A stretch of 64,000 nucleotides of DNA from Pelagicoccus sp. SDUM812002 (GTDB taxonomy: Bacteria; Verrucomicrobiota; Verrucomicrobiia; Opitutales; Opitutaceae): the NCBI RefSeq assembly GCF_031127835.1, contig NZ_JARXHX010000002.1, positions 248,001-312,000 on the forward strand, given 5' to 3'. The position numbers were made by a program, and so were the translations under genes. The notes under the pieces are model-generated. The model was not told where the DNA came from and ran no database searches. It worked only from the letters and a program-made list of their open reading frames with translations. Every line of letters starts with the position of its first letter. Positions within the stretch are counted from its first letter, which is position 1. Of the stretch, positions 26,845-35,322 are shown piece after piece.

Positions 26845-27564
26845 CTAAGGGGAGAATTGTATCGGCATCATGATCGAGACGTAGACGGGTTGTCCTTCGA
26901 CTCGGATGGTTTGATACTGAATGTGGGCTATGGCTCGCAAGGCGGCTTCTTCGAATCCGGGGGTAGAGATGGATACGATGCGGGGGTTGATGACGTTGCC
27001 GTCCGGATTGACGATGAACTCGACGCTGACGGCAGCGCTCTTACCGGTGTTGATGAAATCTTCTGGGTAGAATTCGTCGAAGGCTGGGACGAATTTTGGC
27101 ATCGGGGCTTGGTCGAGCTCGAATGAAGGGGTCACGGGGAGGTCGAGCTCTCGGAAAACCTCCCGGCCCATTTCAACGTTTAGCTTGTGCTCGAAGGCGA
27201 TCTTAAAGCTGAAGGGGATCTTTACACGGACGGCTTGGGGAACTCCGTTTTTGGTGGCGGGCTCGAAAATCCACTCAGAGGCGGCGAGCAGAGCGGCGAG
27301 GCCAAACTCGTCGTGGCTGGCTCGGTCGACGACTGGGTCGACGACACTGCCGAAGACGTCTACGGAGGCGATGATGATGGCTTCTCCCTCGACGCCACGG
27401 CTGTAGAGCTCGGCAGGATGGGTAGGGTCGATCTTGTAGATGGCGACCGGTGGGATGAGTTCGTCGTCGTTCTCGGTGCTATCTTGTGCGGATGAGTGAA
27501 GAGCGATTCCTAGGCATGCTAGGAAGCAGAGAGTGGTAGTAAGTCTGTGGCCGAGTCGGTACAT
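26845..27564 (-). CDS. Periplasmic protein with two TonB C-terminal-like domains
   Basis: The 239-residue protein has a signal peptide (TTTLCFLACLGIALHSSAQ) and no other membrane segment. Two copies of the TonB C-terminal fold follow: the first near residues 40-125 (YSRGVEGEAIIIASVDVFGS, then WIFEPATKNGVPQAVRVKIP), the second near 150-239 (AAVSVEFIVNPDGNVINPRI, then YQTIRVEGQPVYVSIMMPIQ). A true energy transducer has an N-terminal anchor that meets ExbBD and a proline-rich spacer. Neither is visible here, so this is more likely a free periplasmic TonB_C protein that binds partner proteins or TonB boxes. It is divergent from the Smr gene. Confidence 0.8.
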   Translation of the reverse strand: MYRLGHRLTTTLCFLACLGIALHSSAQDSTENDDELIPPVAIYKIDPTHPAELYSRGVEGEAIIIASVDVFGSVVDPVVDRASHDEFGLAALLAASEWIFEPATKNGVPQAVRVKIPFSFKIAFEHKLNVEMGREVFRELDLPVTPSFELDQAPMPKFVPAFDEFYPEDFINTGKSAAVSVEFIVNPDGNVINPRIVSISTPGFEEAALRAIAHIQYQTIRVEGQPVYVSIMMPIQFSP

Positions 27565-27670
27565 GTGTGGGTCGGGCGGGGAGTTGCCTCCTTTCCTACT
27601 TGGTAATTCGACCGGTAGTCTAGCGGTTTTAATCGATTTAGGGCGAGAAAAGCGTTGTTTTACGAAAATA

Positions 27671-27949
27671 ATGGAAGACGAGCCGATTGAATTCCCGATA
27701 TCTGACGAATTGGACTTGCATACCTTTCGACCGAAAGAGGTGAAAGAGCTGCTTCCAGACTACTTTGAACTTTGCTTGGAGAAGGGGATCACTCGGGTGC
27801 GGGTGATTCATGGAAAGGGGACCGGAGCGTTGCGGGAGCTGGTGCACGGTCAGCTGCGCAAGATCGCTTGCGTGAAAAGCTTCTCTCTGTGCGACCAGAC
27901 CGGCGGCGGCTGGGGGGCGACTTGGGTGGAGTTAGATTCCGGATCTTAG
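27671..27949 (+). CDS. Stand-alone Smr-domain protein
   Basis: The ATG at 27671 gives 92 residues (MEDEPIEFPISDELDLHTFR), almost all Smr domain. The LDLH motif near residue 14 and the HGKGTGALRELVHGQL motif near 44-59 are the two hallmarks. Smr domains, as in the C-terminus of MutS2, have nuclease activity on DNA or RNA; stand-alone Smr proteins in bacteria have been tied to RNA cleavage and ribosome rescue. An earlier in-frame GTG exists, but the extra 46 residues overlap the divergent gene's upstream region and look non-coding. Confidence 0.85.
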   Translation: MEDEPIEFPISDELDLHTFRPKEVKELLPDYFELCLEKGITRVRVIHGKGTGALRELVHGQLRKIACVKSFSLCDQTGGGWGATWVELDSGS

Positions 27950-28062
27950 CTTCTCGGCCTTTCTGGCTGGGGTAAGTCGCGACGGGGCCGGGTTCCCGGT
28001 GCATGGATCATAGCCTGAGGCTGCGCGCGGATTGAACCTCAGTAGTTGTTGAATCTTGCAGC

Positions 28063-28085
28063 GCGGACGGCGTGGAAGCCGGCCC
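28063..28085. repeat. REP-like imperfect palindrome
   Basis: gcggacggcgtggaagcc, the best-formed copy of the intergenic family, 21 bases after the stop of the response regulator gene read on its strand. Confidence 0.45.
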
Positions 28086-28105
28086 GACTGAGAGCGGTAT
28101 GTCGC

Positions 28106-28717
28106 TTAGTCTGCGATGGAGCGAGCCTTGTCCTTGAGGGACTGCTTGTAGGACTCCATCTGTGGTCGGACGTGGGTGTCCATGCAGCTTGGGCAGATGG
28201 AGTGGGTGAAGTCGGCGCCGGTACGTTCGTTGACGTACTGTTCGATCTGTTCCCACAGGTCTCCGTCGTTGCGGACTTTTTTGCAGTAGCAGCAAATGGG
28301 AATCAGGCTTTCGAGGCGTTTGACTTGATTGTTGAAGTTAAGAATACGCTCGGCGACGCGGAGTCGGTTCCAGATCTCGTCGGACCCGATCGGCTTTTTG
28401 AGGAAGTCGTCGACGCCGGCGTTGATGGCGGCTTCGAGGTTGGGGCGGGAGCGTTTCTGGGCGGAGATTAGGACGAAGTAGGTGTAGCTGTCCGTCATGC
28501 TCTCGCGGAGCATACGGCAGAGTTCGAGTCCGTCCATCTCTGGCAGCATCCAGTCGCTTATGACGATTTGTGGGCGCTCGATCCGGAAGGAATCCCACGC
28601 TTGTTGTCCGTTTTCGTAGGACTTGATGTCGTAGCCCAACATGCCTGTAACGTTTTCGAGGAGGCGGCGGGTGGTTTTGTCGTCTTCGACAATATGGACT
28701 TTGTATTGGCTGCTCAT
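28106..28717 (-). CDS. Response regulator with C-terminal cysteine cluster
   Basis: The 203-residue protein has a receiver domain at residues 1-125: acidic pocket VEDD near residue 10, phospho-acceptor Asp in IVISDWMLPEMDGLEL near 55, switch residues in YFVLISAQ and Lys in DDFLKKPIGS near 110. The C-terminal 75 residues have a four-cysteine pattern, LIPICCYCKKVRNDGDLWEQ, then DFTHSICPSCMDTHVRPQ. This short zinc-ribbon-like tail is found on many receiver and PAS proteins in environmental bacteria. It is usually non-DNA-binding, so the output is probably protein-protein. No kinase gene is adjacent, so its input is unknown. Confidence 0.88.
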   Translation of the reverse strand: MSSQYKVHIVEDDKTTRRLLENVTGMLGYDIKSYENGQQAWDSFRIERPQIVISDWMLPEMDGLELCRMLRESMTDSYTYFVLISAQKRSRPNLEAAINAGVDDFLKKPIGSDEIWNRLRVAERILNFNNQVKRLESLIPICCYCKKVRNDGDLWEQIEQYVNERTGADFTHSICPSCMDTHVRPQMESYKQSLKDKARSIAD

Positions 28718-28996
28718 TGACTGCTGTTCCTCTGGGATATCGGACGCCGCTGTCGTGAGTGAATTACTCTACCGAGATAAGTTCTGTTCACCCTTGGATT
28801 AACAGTTGTTTTACGGGTCTTTCGGACGAGTGGGCTGCTACAAAATGCTTTGCAATCGGAGGGGGATGGGTCACCGATAGAGGGCTGAAACTGCCCCAAT
28901 GCTCCTTGGTTGCGGGTTCTTTGGGGAAGGGTTCGCGAGAGCTGCCTTCGAAGAACCTGGTCTACCATTTTCTCGAGCGGGCGAGGAATTTAGATT

Positions 28997-29671
28997 ATGG
29001 CCACCAGTACGGTAGAAAATTACATCAAGAACATCTACACGCTGCAATTCGAGCAGGGTGAAGGGGGAAATGTCAGCATGGGCGACCTTGCGACTTCCTT
29101 AGAGGTGACTCCCGGCACGGCGACGACCATGGTGAAGTCCTTAGCCAAGACCGGTCTTGTTGGATACACCCCGCGAGTAGGCGTACAGCTGACGGCTGAA
29201 GGCAAAGAGCTAGCTTTGCTGGTGCTGCGTCGCCACCGAATGATCGAACTTTTCCTAGTGAAGGTGCTGGGGATGGATTGGCATGAGATCCACGACGAGG
29301 CGGAAGCTTTGGAGCACGTGATTTCAGACCGCGTTTTGGAGCGTATCGACGTCCTGCTGGGTCATCCCGAGCTAGACCCTCACGGGGACCCGATTCCCGA
29401 CAAGAGCGGGGCAATTGCGGAGCGCGATTTGTTGCCTCTGGTGGACTGCCAGCAGGGACAGCGCGTGGTGGTTGGACGCATTGAGGATCAGGAAGATAGT
29501 TTTCTCAGGTACTTAGAGAGCAATGCTCTCACGCCCGGACAAGGGCTCCTGGTATCGAATCGAGACGCCCAGGCGGGTGTGGTTTCCCTAGAATTTAGCG
29601 ACGGGGCGAAGCGTCAGCTCGGGTTCGAGGCGGCCCGCAAGATAAGTGTGGAATTGGAGGCCGCTCCGTGA
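28997..29671 (+). CDS. DtxR/MntR-family metal-dependent regulator with FeoA-like end
   Basis: The 224-residue protein has an N-terminal winged helix (VENYIKNIYTLQFEQG, then LATSLEVTPGTATTMVKSLA), a dimerisation helix pair (LLVLRRHRMIELFLVKVLGM, then HEIHDEAEALEHVISDRVLE with the metal-site His/Glu residues) and a C-terminal SH3-like FeoA domain (LPLVDCQQGQRVVVGRIEDQ). These proteins repress metal-uptake genes when Mn2+ or Fe2+ is bound. No transporter gene is adjacent. Its stop overlaps the rmuC start by four bases (gtga, 29668-29671). Confidence 0.9.
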   Translation: MATSTVENYIKNIYTLQFEQGEGGNVSMGDLATSLEVTPGTATTMVKSLAKTGLVGYTPRVGVQLTAEGKELALLVLRRHRMIELFLVKVLGMDWHEIHDEAEALEHVISDRVLERIDVLLGHPELDPHGDPIPDKSGAIAERDLLPLVDCQQGQRVVVGRIEDQEDSFLRYLESNALTPGQGLLVSNRDAQAGVVSLEFSDGAKRQLGFEAARKISVELEAAP

Positions 29672-31029
29672 TCGAGGAGTGGGCTTGGCTCATCGCTCTA
29701 GTGGCGGGATTTGCGGCAGCTTGGTTTATCCAAGCTTACCGGTTGCGCACGCCGAAGGGTTTACCGGAGGAAGAGCGAGCGGAGCTGGAAGGCCGTCTGG
29801 CAGTGGCGGCTCAAGAGAACGCTAAACTGGAGGAACGCTCCCGCTCGAGTGAGGCTGCGCTTTCGGAGGCGAAGAGCGATATCGCTCAGCTACGTGAGGC
29901 GAACACTGGACTGAATATGAAGCTCGCTGGTGCAGACCAGCGTATACAGTCGATGGATACCCGTATCGAGGAGCAGAGGAAGGAGGTCGCTGAATTGCAG
30001 AAGAAGTTGACGGCTGAGTTCGAAACCTTGGCGACTCGCGTGCTGGACGCGAATTCGGAAAAGTTCGTGGCCCGCAACAAGGAAAGCCTCGACAAGCTTT
30101 TGGTGCCACTGGCGGAGAAGATCACCGATTTTCGGTCTCGGGTGGAGACCACTCACGACCAGAGCGTTAAGGATCGGGCGGAATTGGTGGCGCAGCTGAA
30201 GCATTTGGGAGAGCTCAACCAGCTGATGAGTACGGAGGCTAGAAATTTAACGACGGCTCTCAAGGGCCAAGCCAAGACCCAGGGAAACTGGGGAGAGCTG
30301 GTGCTGGCTACTGTATTGGAAAAATCAGGACTGGTGGAGGGGCGAGAGTATCGCACGCAAGCAAGCTTTACCTCAGAGGAAGGCAGGCGGCAGCAGCCGG
30401 ACGTACTCATCAACTTGCCGGAAGGAAAGCACTTGGTGATCGACGCGAAGGTGAGCTTGATCGCCTACGAGCGCTGCGTAAACGAGGATGACGTTGCGCT
30501 CCGGGAGGTGGCTCTCAAGGAACACCTTCAGAGCGTGAAGAACCATGTGCTGGAGCTGAGCAAGAAGCGCTACGATGCCCTCTATGAAATCCAGTCGCCC
30601 GACTTCACCCTGATGTTTATTCCAGTGGAGCCGGCCTTCGTGATGGCTATTCAGGCGGATGATACGCTCTTCGACTACGCGTTTCGCCAGAACGTGGTGA
30701 TCGTGACTCCGTCGACCTTGCTGGCTACTTTGCGTACTGTCGCCAATATTTGGAGACAGGAGAAGCAGACTCGCAACGCGATCGACATCGCGGAGAAAAG
30801 CGGGCTGCTCTACGACAAGTTCGTAGGCTTCTTCGAAGACATGCAGAAGATTGGCGAGCAGATTTCACGTAGCCAGGACGCCTACGACGCCGCGATGAAC
30901 AAGCTCTCCACGGGGCGCGGCAATTTGGTGAACCAAGTTCAGCGCTTGAAGGACTTGGGGGCGAAGGCAAAGAAAGCACTTCCTCGGGACGTGGTGGAAG
31001 GGGCTGATGAGGAGTTGGAGCTCGGGTAG
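29668..31029 (+). CDS. rmuC: RmuC-family DNA recombination protein
   Basis: The 453-residue protein has an N-terminal membrane segment (WAWLIALVAGFAAAWFIQAY), a coiled coil (residues 30-120, many Glu/Lys heptads) and the RmuC nuclease-like domain: TALKGQAKTQGNWGELVLAT, then VLINLPEGKHLVIDAKVSLI (restriction-like D-x-K) and SPDFTLMFIPVEPAFVMAIQ. RmuC limits inversions at short inverted repeats and is thought to be a nuclease at the membrane. It starts with GTG inside the stop of the regulator gene, so translation is coupled. Confidence 0.93.
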   Translation: MIEEWAWLIALVAGFAAAWFIQAYRLRTPKGLPEEERAELEGRLAVAAQENAKLEERSRSSEAALSEAKSDIAQLREANTGLNMKLAGADQRIQSMDTRIEEQRKEVAELQKKLTAEFETLATRVLDANSEKFVARNKESLDKLLVPLAEKITDFRSRVETTHDQSVKDRAELVAQLKHLGELNQLMSTEARNLTTALKGQAKTQGNWGELVLATVLEKSGLVEGREYRTQASFTSEEGRRQQPDVLINLPEGKHLVIDAKVSLIAYERCVNEDDVALREVALKEHLQSVKNHVLELSKKRYDALYEIQSPDFTLMFIPVEPAFVMAIQADDTLFDYAFRQNVVIVTPSTLLATLRTVANIWRQEKQTRNAIDIAEKSGLLYDKFVGFFEDMQKIGEQISRSQDAYDAAMNKLSTGRGNLVNQVQRLKDLGAKAKKALPRDVVEGADEELELG

Positions 31030-31071
31030 AAGGGGATACAGGCTCTGACTGGATGGCTACGTACCTGCAGT

Positions 31072-31094
31072 GCGGACAGCGTGGCAGCGGTCCC
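31072..31094. repeat. REP-like imperfect palindrome
   Basis: gcggacagcgtggcagcggtccc between rmuC and map, a diverged copy of the family with core GGACGG...CCGTCC. Confidence 0.35.
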
Positions 31095-31168
31095 TCTAGA
31101 CTGGGCGGAAAAGGTTTTGCGCTTGAAACCGATAATCTATTGCAGAACAAACTTTTGGTAACTGAGCC

Positions 31169-31954
31169 ATGATCGTACGTAACGAAGACCAATACAAAGC
31201 CATCAAGGAAGCCGCCCAAGCCGCCGCCACCGTGCTGGATCGCATGTGCGCCCTGGTGGTGCCAGGCATGAACACTTACGATCTGGACCAAGCGGGTCGC
31301 CGCTTTATGGAGGAGATCGGATGCGAGAGCGCCTGCTATCAGTATAAAGTAGGAACGCGCGTATTTCCTTCTTGGACATGCCTTTCCGTAAATGACGAAG
31401 TGGTTCACGGCATTGGCACTCTCGAGCGTGTGCTGAAGGAGGGCGACGTGATTAGCGTCGACGTTTGCACCCGCTACAATGGCTTTATCGGTGACAATTG
31501 CCGTACCATTCCGGTGGGGACTGTAGACCCAGAGCTGCAGCGTCTGCTCGACGTGACCGAGGAGTCCATGTACGATGGCATCAAGAACGCGGTCGCGGGC
31601 AACAAGGTCGGGAAAATTTCAAACGCCGTTCAGAAAAAGGTTGAGCGAGCGGGTTTTAGCGTGATCCGTGATTTCGTGGGTCATGGCGTGGGCAGGACTT
31701 TGCACGAGGAGCCGCAGATTCCAAATTTCGGTCGTCCGGCCGACTATCAGCGCCTGAAGCGTGGGATGGTGCTCTGCATCGAGCCGATGGTAAATCTCGG
31801 CAAGCACAATATCGCCATGGGCGACGATGGCTGGACGGCGCTGAGCGCGGACGGCAGCCCTAGCGCCCACTTCGAACACACGGTATTGGTGGGCGAAAAT
31901 GGTCCGGAGATTTTGACTGTCCCGGAAGGCAAGCCCGCACCGGTGTTGGTTTAG
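31169..31954 (+). CDS. map: Type I methionine aminopeptidase
   Basis: The 261-residue protein removes the initiator methionine from new proteins using two divalent metal ions. The metal and catalytic residues are in place: VNDEVVHGIG (His), ISVDVCTRYNGFIGDNCRTI (two Asp), FVGHGVGRTLHEEPQIPNFG (His), CIEPMVN (Glu) and the late Glu in FEHTVLV. The length fits type Ia without an N-terminal extension. The gene is single, closed by a perfect-stem hairpin at 32023. Confidence 0.97.
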   Translation: MIVRNEDQYKAIKEAAQAAATVLDRMCALVVPGMNTYDLDQAGRRFMEEIGCESACYQYKVGTRVFPSWTCLSVNDEVVHGIGTLERVLKEGDVISVDVCTRYNGFIGDNCRTIPVGTVDPELQRLLDVTEESMYDGIKNAVAGNKVGKISNAVQKKVERAGFSVIRDFVGHGVGRTLHEEPQIPNFGRPADYQRLKRGMVLCIEPMVNLGKHNIAMGDDGWTALSADGSPSAHFEHTVLVGENGPEILTVPEGKPAPVLV

Positions 31955-32022
31955 CGTCTCTCCAAGGCCGATTGCTCAATTCCTCAAGAAGGAGACCGCT
32001 CTTGCCACTTGGGCAAAGAAAA

Positions 32023-32063
32023 GGCGGATCGCCTACCCCTAAGCGATCCGCCACTTGTTTTCT
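32023..32063 (+). terminator. Terminator after map
   Basis: A perfect 10-bp stem GGCGGATCGC/GCGATCCGCC with a 10-base loop is followed by a T-rich stretch (acttgttttcttt). It lies 69 bases after map. Confidence 0.75.
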
Positions 32064-32194
32064 TTGTTACCCCAAATAGATCTCGCTAAGCGATGATCTA
32101 CTAGGAGAGACGAATCAGAACGCAAAGTGTTCAGACTTTTTTGGTTTTTGTTCGGAAAAGTGGATTTTTGATGGCTCTTGGCGAAGTGAGTCGG

Positions 32195-32219
32195 CGTCCG
32201 TCCTGGAAGCCGTCCGTCC
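32195..32219. repeat. REP-like imperfect palindrome
   Basis: gtccgtcctggaagccgtccgtcc, a copy of the intergenic palindrome family just before the stop of the MYG1-like gene, in the convergent gap after map. Confidence 0.4.
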
Positions 32220-32225
32220 ATCGTA

Positions 32226-33080
32226 TCAACTTATGATGCCTTGGGTGGCGAGTTGCTGGAGGCGGTCGATTTCGGTGGCGGTGGTCTTGGCAACGAAGCC
32301 GCTTTTATGGGCGAAATGCACGTCAGGCTCGTTTTCTATCTGTGTATAGTCGAGTGAAGGATGGTCGTTGTAGCGGGAAATGCCGTAGCCGGTATTACGG
32401 CGATCGGGGTAGATGGTTCCGGCCACGCTTTGGTCGAGCCCTTTTTCGCGCAGGAAATGGCCGAGACCTGCGGAAGGATCCTCGCTTGGAGGGTCGGTGC
32501 GAGGGATGAAGAGAAATTGGAGACCGCCAAGGTTCCAGAGTTCGTGGTTGACGGCGATTTCTTCGATGCGTTGGCGAGTGGTAGTGAGGTATTCGATGAG
32601 GTCTTCACCGACGAGCTTCATCATTTCCCAGATGGGCTCACCCGGCATATGCACGGTGTTAGCCGCGAAGCGACGCAAGAGGGTCATGTCAATGGGGGAG
32701 TTCAGCTTGCCGATGACATCGCGTTCGACACCCAACCATTTGGCGGTGTGGTTGGGGCCACGACAGTCGAACCACTCGGCGGGCTCGAGCCATTCGCAAA
32801 AGGCCATGGCGTCTTCGTAGAGACCGTAGCGCTGAAGCACGAGCGAGAGGGCACAAGTGGGCGGAGTGTCGCGAGGAAATTGGTGGTGGTCGAAATTCCC
32901 CAGCTCAGGTTGATGGTAGTCACCGACGTCAACGACGGCGACGCTGGGGTCGGCGAGGTCTTCGGGCGTTGGTTCGCGTCTCTCGATTGCGACTGGGTTC
33001 TTGGCGAGAAGGACACAGCATGCGAGCAGGTCGTCCTTATGGGCGGAGCCCGGGTGGGTTAGGAGGGTGGTAAACGGCAT
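32226..33080 (-). CDS. MYG1-family (UPF0160) putative metal-dependent phosphoesterase
   Basis: The 284-residue protein has the MYG1 signatures: TLLTHPGSAHKDDLLACCVL (HxD/DD metal site), AVVDVGDYHQPELGNFDHHQF given here in its core as NFDHHQF (DHH-like motif) and a central PAEWFDCRGPNHTAKW. Eukaryotic MYG1 is a 3'-5' exoribonuclease with a DHH-type fold; bacterial members are poorly known. All visible metal residues are kept. It is convergent with map and its start lies next to a gap of about 200 bases before the coiled-coil gene. Confidence 0.85.
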   Translation of the reverse strand: MPFTTLLTHPGSAHKDDLLACCVLLAKNPVAIERREPTPEDLADPSVAVVDVGDYHQPELGNFDHHQFPRDTPPTCALSLVLQRYGLYEDAMAFCEWLEPAEWFDCRGPNHTAKWLGVERDVIGKLNSPIDMTLLRRFAANTVHMPGEPIWEMMKLVGEDLIEYLTTTRQRIEEIAVNHELWNLGGLQFLFIPRTDPPSEDPSAGLGHFLREKGLDQSVAGTIYPDRRNTGYGISRYNDHPSLDYTQIENEPDVHFAHKSGFVAKTTATEIDRLQQLATQGIIS

Positions 33081-33150
33081 TATTTTGGTTCCGGGTGTTG
33101 GGTTTCGGGTTCCGGAGCGGAAGGATAGTGATATCTAGAGCGAAAGCGGC

Positions 33151-33181
33151 ATAGAAAAGCCGACTTGTGTCAAGTCGGCTT
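33151..33181 (-). terminator. Terminator of the coiled-coil gene pair
   Basis: On the minus strand an 11-bp perfect stem (AAGCCGACTTG/CAAGTCGGCTT) with a 3-base loop ends in TTTTCTAT. It lies about 100 bases after the minus-strand gene ending at 33279. Confidence 0.85.
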
Positions 33182-33278
33182 CCGGTGGCTCAAAATTGTA
33201 ACAGGCAAGCAAATTTTCGAGTCGTATTGTCTATTGCATCTGGTTGCGTTCGGCAGTTTGCGCCCCAATCAAGGTGGC

Positions 33279-34220
33279 TTATTCCTCGATTACCTTTGCT
33301 CTATGTTGCTTCAGTAGAGCGATTTGATTCTCGGATTGCATGCTGATTTCTTCCAAGCCTTCTCTGATCTGAGCAGGGGGAGTTTCTGCCCATGCCTTTG
33401 CTAACCGCCAAGATAAGTTGTGGATTAGGTTCAGTGGAGTCAGTAGCTTTTCTACCAAGCTCGTCGGCAGAGTCTCATCAAACTCGGTAGGTTGCACGCT
33501 TTCGCTCGGTAAGACTTCGCTCTCGAGTTCAGCTGGTTCCATCCTCGAACGTCTTTGGTTGAATAGCACCGTTTCGAGTTCGAGTTTTGTAGCCTTTAGT
33601 TGGCGACGCAATTCGTTGCCTCTCTTTTCCTGCTCCTCAGTCTTTGATTTTTCCTCGGCAATAGTATTTTGGAGGGCCGCTTTGGTCTGATCTGCTTTTG
33701 CAATCTTCTCCCTCATCTCGTCTATTTCTTCGGGAGGAGTCTCTGCCACTTGGTTGATACGCTCTATCTCTCCTTCGAGTCGGTTCACTTCCGCTTCGAG
33801 ATCGATCGCACGTAATGCTTGGCTTTCGATGAAATGCTTAAGGTGGTCCTCCTCGGAGTTTTGGCTCTTCTTTTTGAAAGCGATCGAATTGGCCCCAAGC
33901 TTCGTCTGGTTTACCAATTCTTCCAGCGGGTCGACCACTTTTGTGCCGATTCCGCTCAAGATAGGCATTTGTAACAGGAGCATTAGGATCAACAAAGGAA
34001 TCCAGAAGTATTTTTCAGGCAGCGTGGAAAGCTCGCTTAACTGGGCTCTATAAGGGTCTAGCTCTGGCAGCGCGATTAGCGTGACGATAGCGGCCTGAAG
34101 GAAAAAGCTAAGTGCGATACGTTGGTTTAGGATATACTTGGATTCTTTCACGATCAAGGGCTTGTCGGATTGTTCAGGAGTCTGCGTCTTGCTAGACCAT
34201 AGAAGAAGCAGGTAAAGCAA
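33279..34220 (-). CDS. Membrane protein with long cytoplasmic coiled coil, unknown function (start uncertain)
   Basis: About 313 residues from the TTG at 34220. Two membrane segments are clear (RIALSFFLQAAIVTLIALPE and KYFWIPLLILMLLLQMPILS), followed by a HAMP-like linker (VVDPLEELVNQTK), a coiled coil (residues 130-215) and a helical tail (SLVEKLLTPLNLIHNLSWRL). The hydrophobic start (LLYLLLLW) continues upstream in the same frame (GLGLVSF), and no ATG or GTG start exists before a stop at 34260. A GTG at 34286-34288 with an AGG before it lies in another frame (VYAASYASVDYPDV), so an early frameshift or an unusual CTG start at 34232 are both possible. It is related to the upstream gene at 34312. 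Function not recognised. Confidence 0.55.
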   Translation of the reverse strand: MLYLLLLWSSKTQTPEQSDKPLIVKESKYILNQRIALSFFLQAAIVTLIALPELDPYRAQLSELSTLPEKYFWIPLLILMLLLQMPILSGIGTKVVDPLEELVNQTKLGANSIAFKKKSQNSEEDHLKHFIESQALRAIDLEAEVNRLEGEIERINQVAETPPEEIDEMREKIAKADQTKAALQNTIAEEKSKTEEQEKRGNELRRQLKATKLELETVLFNQRRSRMEPAELESEVLPSESVQPTEFDETLPTSLVEKLLTPLNLIHNLSWRLAKAWAETPPAQIREGLEEISMQSENQIALLKQHRAKVIEE

Positions 34221-34311
34221 AAACGATACCAGCCCAAGTCCAAGGTTACGTCCGGATAGTCAACGGAGGCGTAGGAGGCAGCGTACACAGATGCCTGTCA
34301 TTGCTCGGTTG

Positions 34312-34884
34312 CTAGCGCGAGCGTAAGGTTTCAGACGAATCCGCGAGAGTACCTAGCTTTTTGCCGAGCATCCGATTCTCCCTTCTCAGCTTCGTGCTTT
34401 CATTTTCCAAGCGCTCCCTGACTCTTGCGTGACTCTCTACGAGCATTTGTAGCCCGCTCAGTTCTTTGAGGGCTTTATTGCGTTCTCTTCGGACATCGCT
34501 GAGTTCGCGTGCAGCGAGGGTAGCTTCTTCTTTGCTAATACCTGCTGCCTCTTGATTGCGTTGAATAAAACTTGAAATGATCCGTGTTTCCCGGTTTTGG
34601 TTGTAGTTGCTATCATCTTGCAATCCGCCCGTTGCGCAGTCGTCTGCGATTGATCGGATGGGTGCGAGGAACTTCGAGTAGATCCTAATCATTAAGCAGA
34701 TGTAAAGGAACACGATGAGTAAGGCACTTGGGACCCAAATATATTCAGTTGGAATCCCAAGGTATTCCTCAGCTTGCGATCTGTATCTCTCGAATCCTTC
34801 GTAATTCAGGCTGAACAGACTGCTCGTGAGGACGAGCAGGAAGGCGCCGTTGTATACGTTGAATTTTGTCTTTTGCGAGTTCAC
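34312..34884 (-). CDS. Membrane protein with cytoplasmic coiled coil, relative of its neighbour
   Basis: The 190-residue protein starts with GTG. It has two membrane segments (YNGAFLLVLTSSLFSL, YIWVPSALLIVFLYICLMIR) separated by a short outside loop YRSQAEEYLGIPTE, then a HAMP-like linker (YSKFLAPIRSIADD) and a long coiled coil (ELSDVRRERNKALKELSGLQ). The loop and second span align with the neighbour at 33279 (YRAQLSELSTLPEKYFWIP against YRSQAEEYLGIPTEYIWVP), so the two look like tandem duplicates. The layout recalls the sensor and HAMP part of a chemoreceptor or kinase without its output domain. Function unknown. Confidence 0.6.
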   Translation of the reverse strand: MNSQKTKFNVYNGAFLLVLTSSLFSLNYEGFERYRSQAEEYLGIPTEYIWVPSALLIVFLYICLMIRIYSKFLAPIRSIADDCATGGLQDDSNYNQNRETRIISSFIQRNQEAAGISKEEATLAARELSDVRRERNKALKELSGLQMLVESHARVRERLENESTKLRRENRMLGKKLGTLADSSETLRSR

Positions 34885-35322
34885 TTTGACTTAGGGTTCT
34901 GCAGCAGAGCCGATACGGTTTGTCAGCTACGATCATAATATGTGCCACTAGCTGAGCGATTGAGTTGGATTCAATTGTTGTGGCGAAGGGCTATGCTTGG
35001 AGCGAGCCATATCCGGTTCCCCTACGTCTACATACGATGGTGCTGCTAGGCTTTTTTCCGATTTGGACCAATTTGTGTGCGATTTTGATCGATCGCCAGG
35101 CCTTCCAGTTTTGGTGAAGAGTTTAAAAACGTGGACGGAGCCGATTGGAATGCACTTTGCAATGCCCGAAAATGGTGTCCGTCCCCGCGAGCCGATACAT
35201 AAAGAGAATGCGTATTTTGGCTGGATCGAAATCGGATCGGATGATCCGCCGCTCCGGTTCGAGTCACCCATGCTCTTTGCGGGAGGTTTCGCTGCTAAGG
35301 TGGTGCAGTTCGAAATCCGCTA
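34885..35322. other. Gap of about 440 bases without a convincing gene
   Basis: A plus-strand frame from TTG 34997 stays open to 35569 and its first part reads protein-like (RLFSDLDQFVCDFDRSPGLP, then PIHKENAYFGWIEIGSDDPP). Its end is antisense to the hydrolase gene and it has no ATG start, no ribosome site and no recognised family. It may be a remnant or chance. No hairpin or promoter stands out. Confidence 0.3.

Noticed and set aside
34948-35271. 107-codon minus-strand frame in the gap after the coiled-coil pair
   Set aside because: Ser/Pro/Arg-rich shadow composition, no ribosome site, and a competing open frame on the other strand; neither can be supported.
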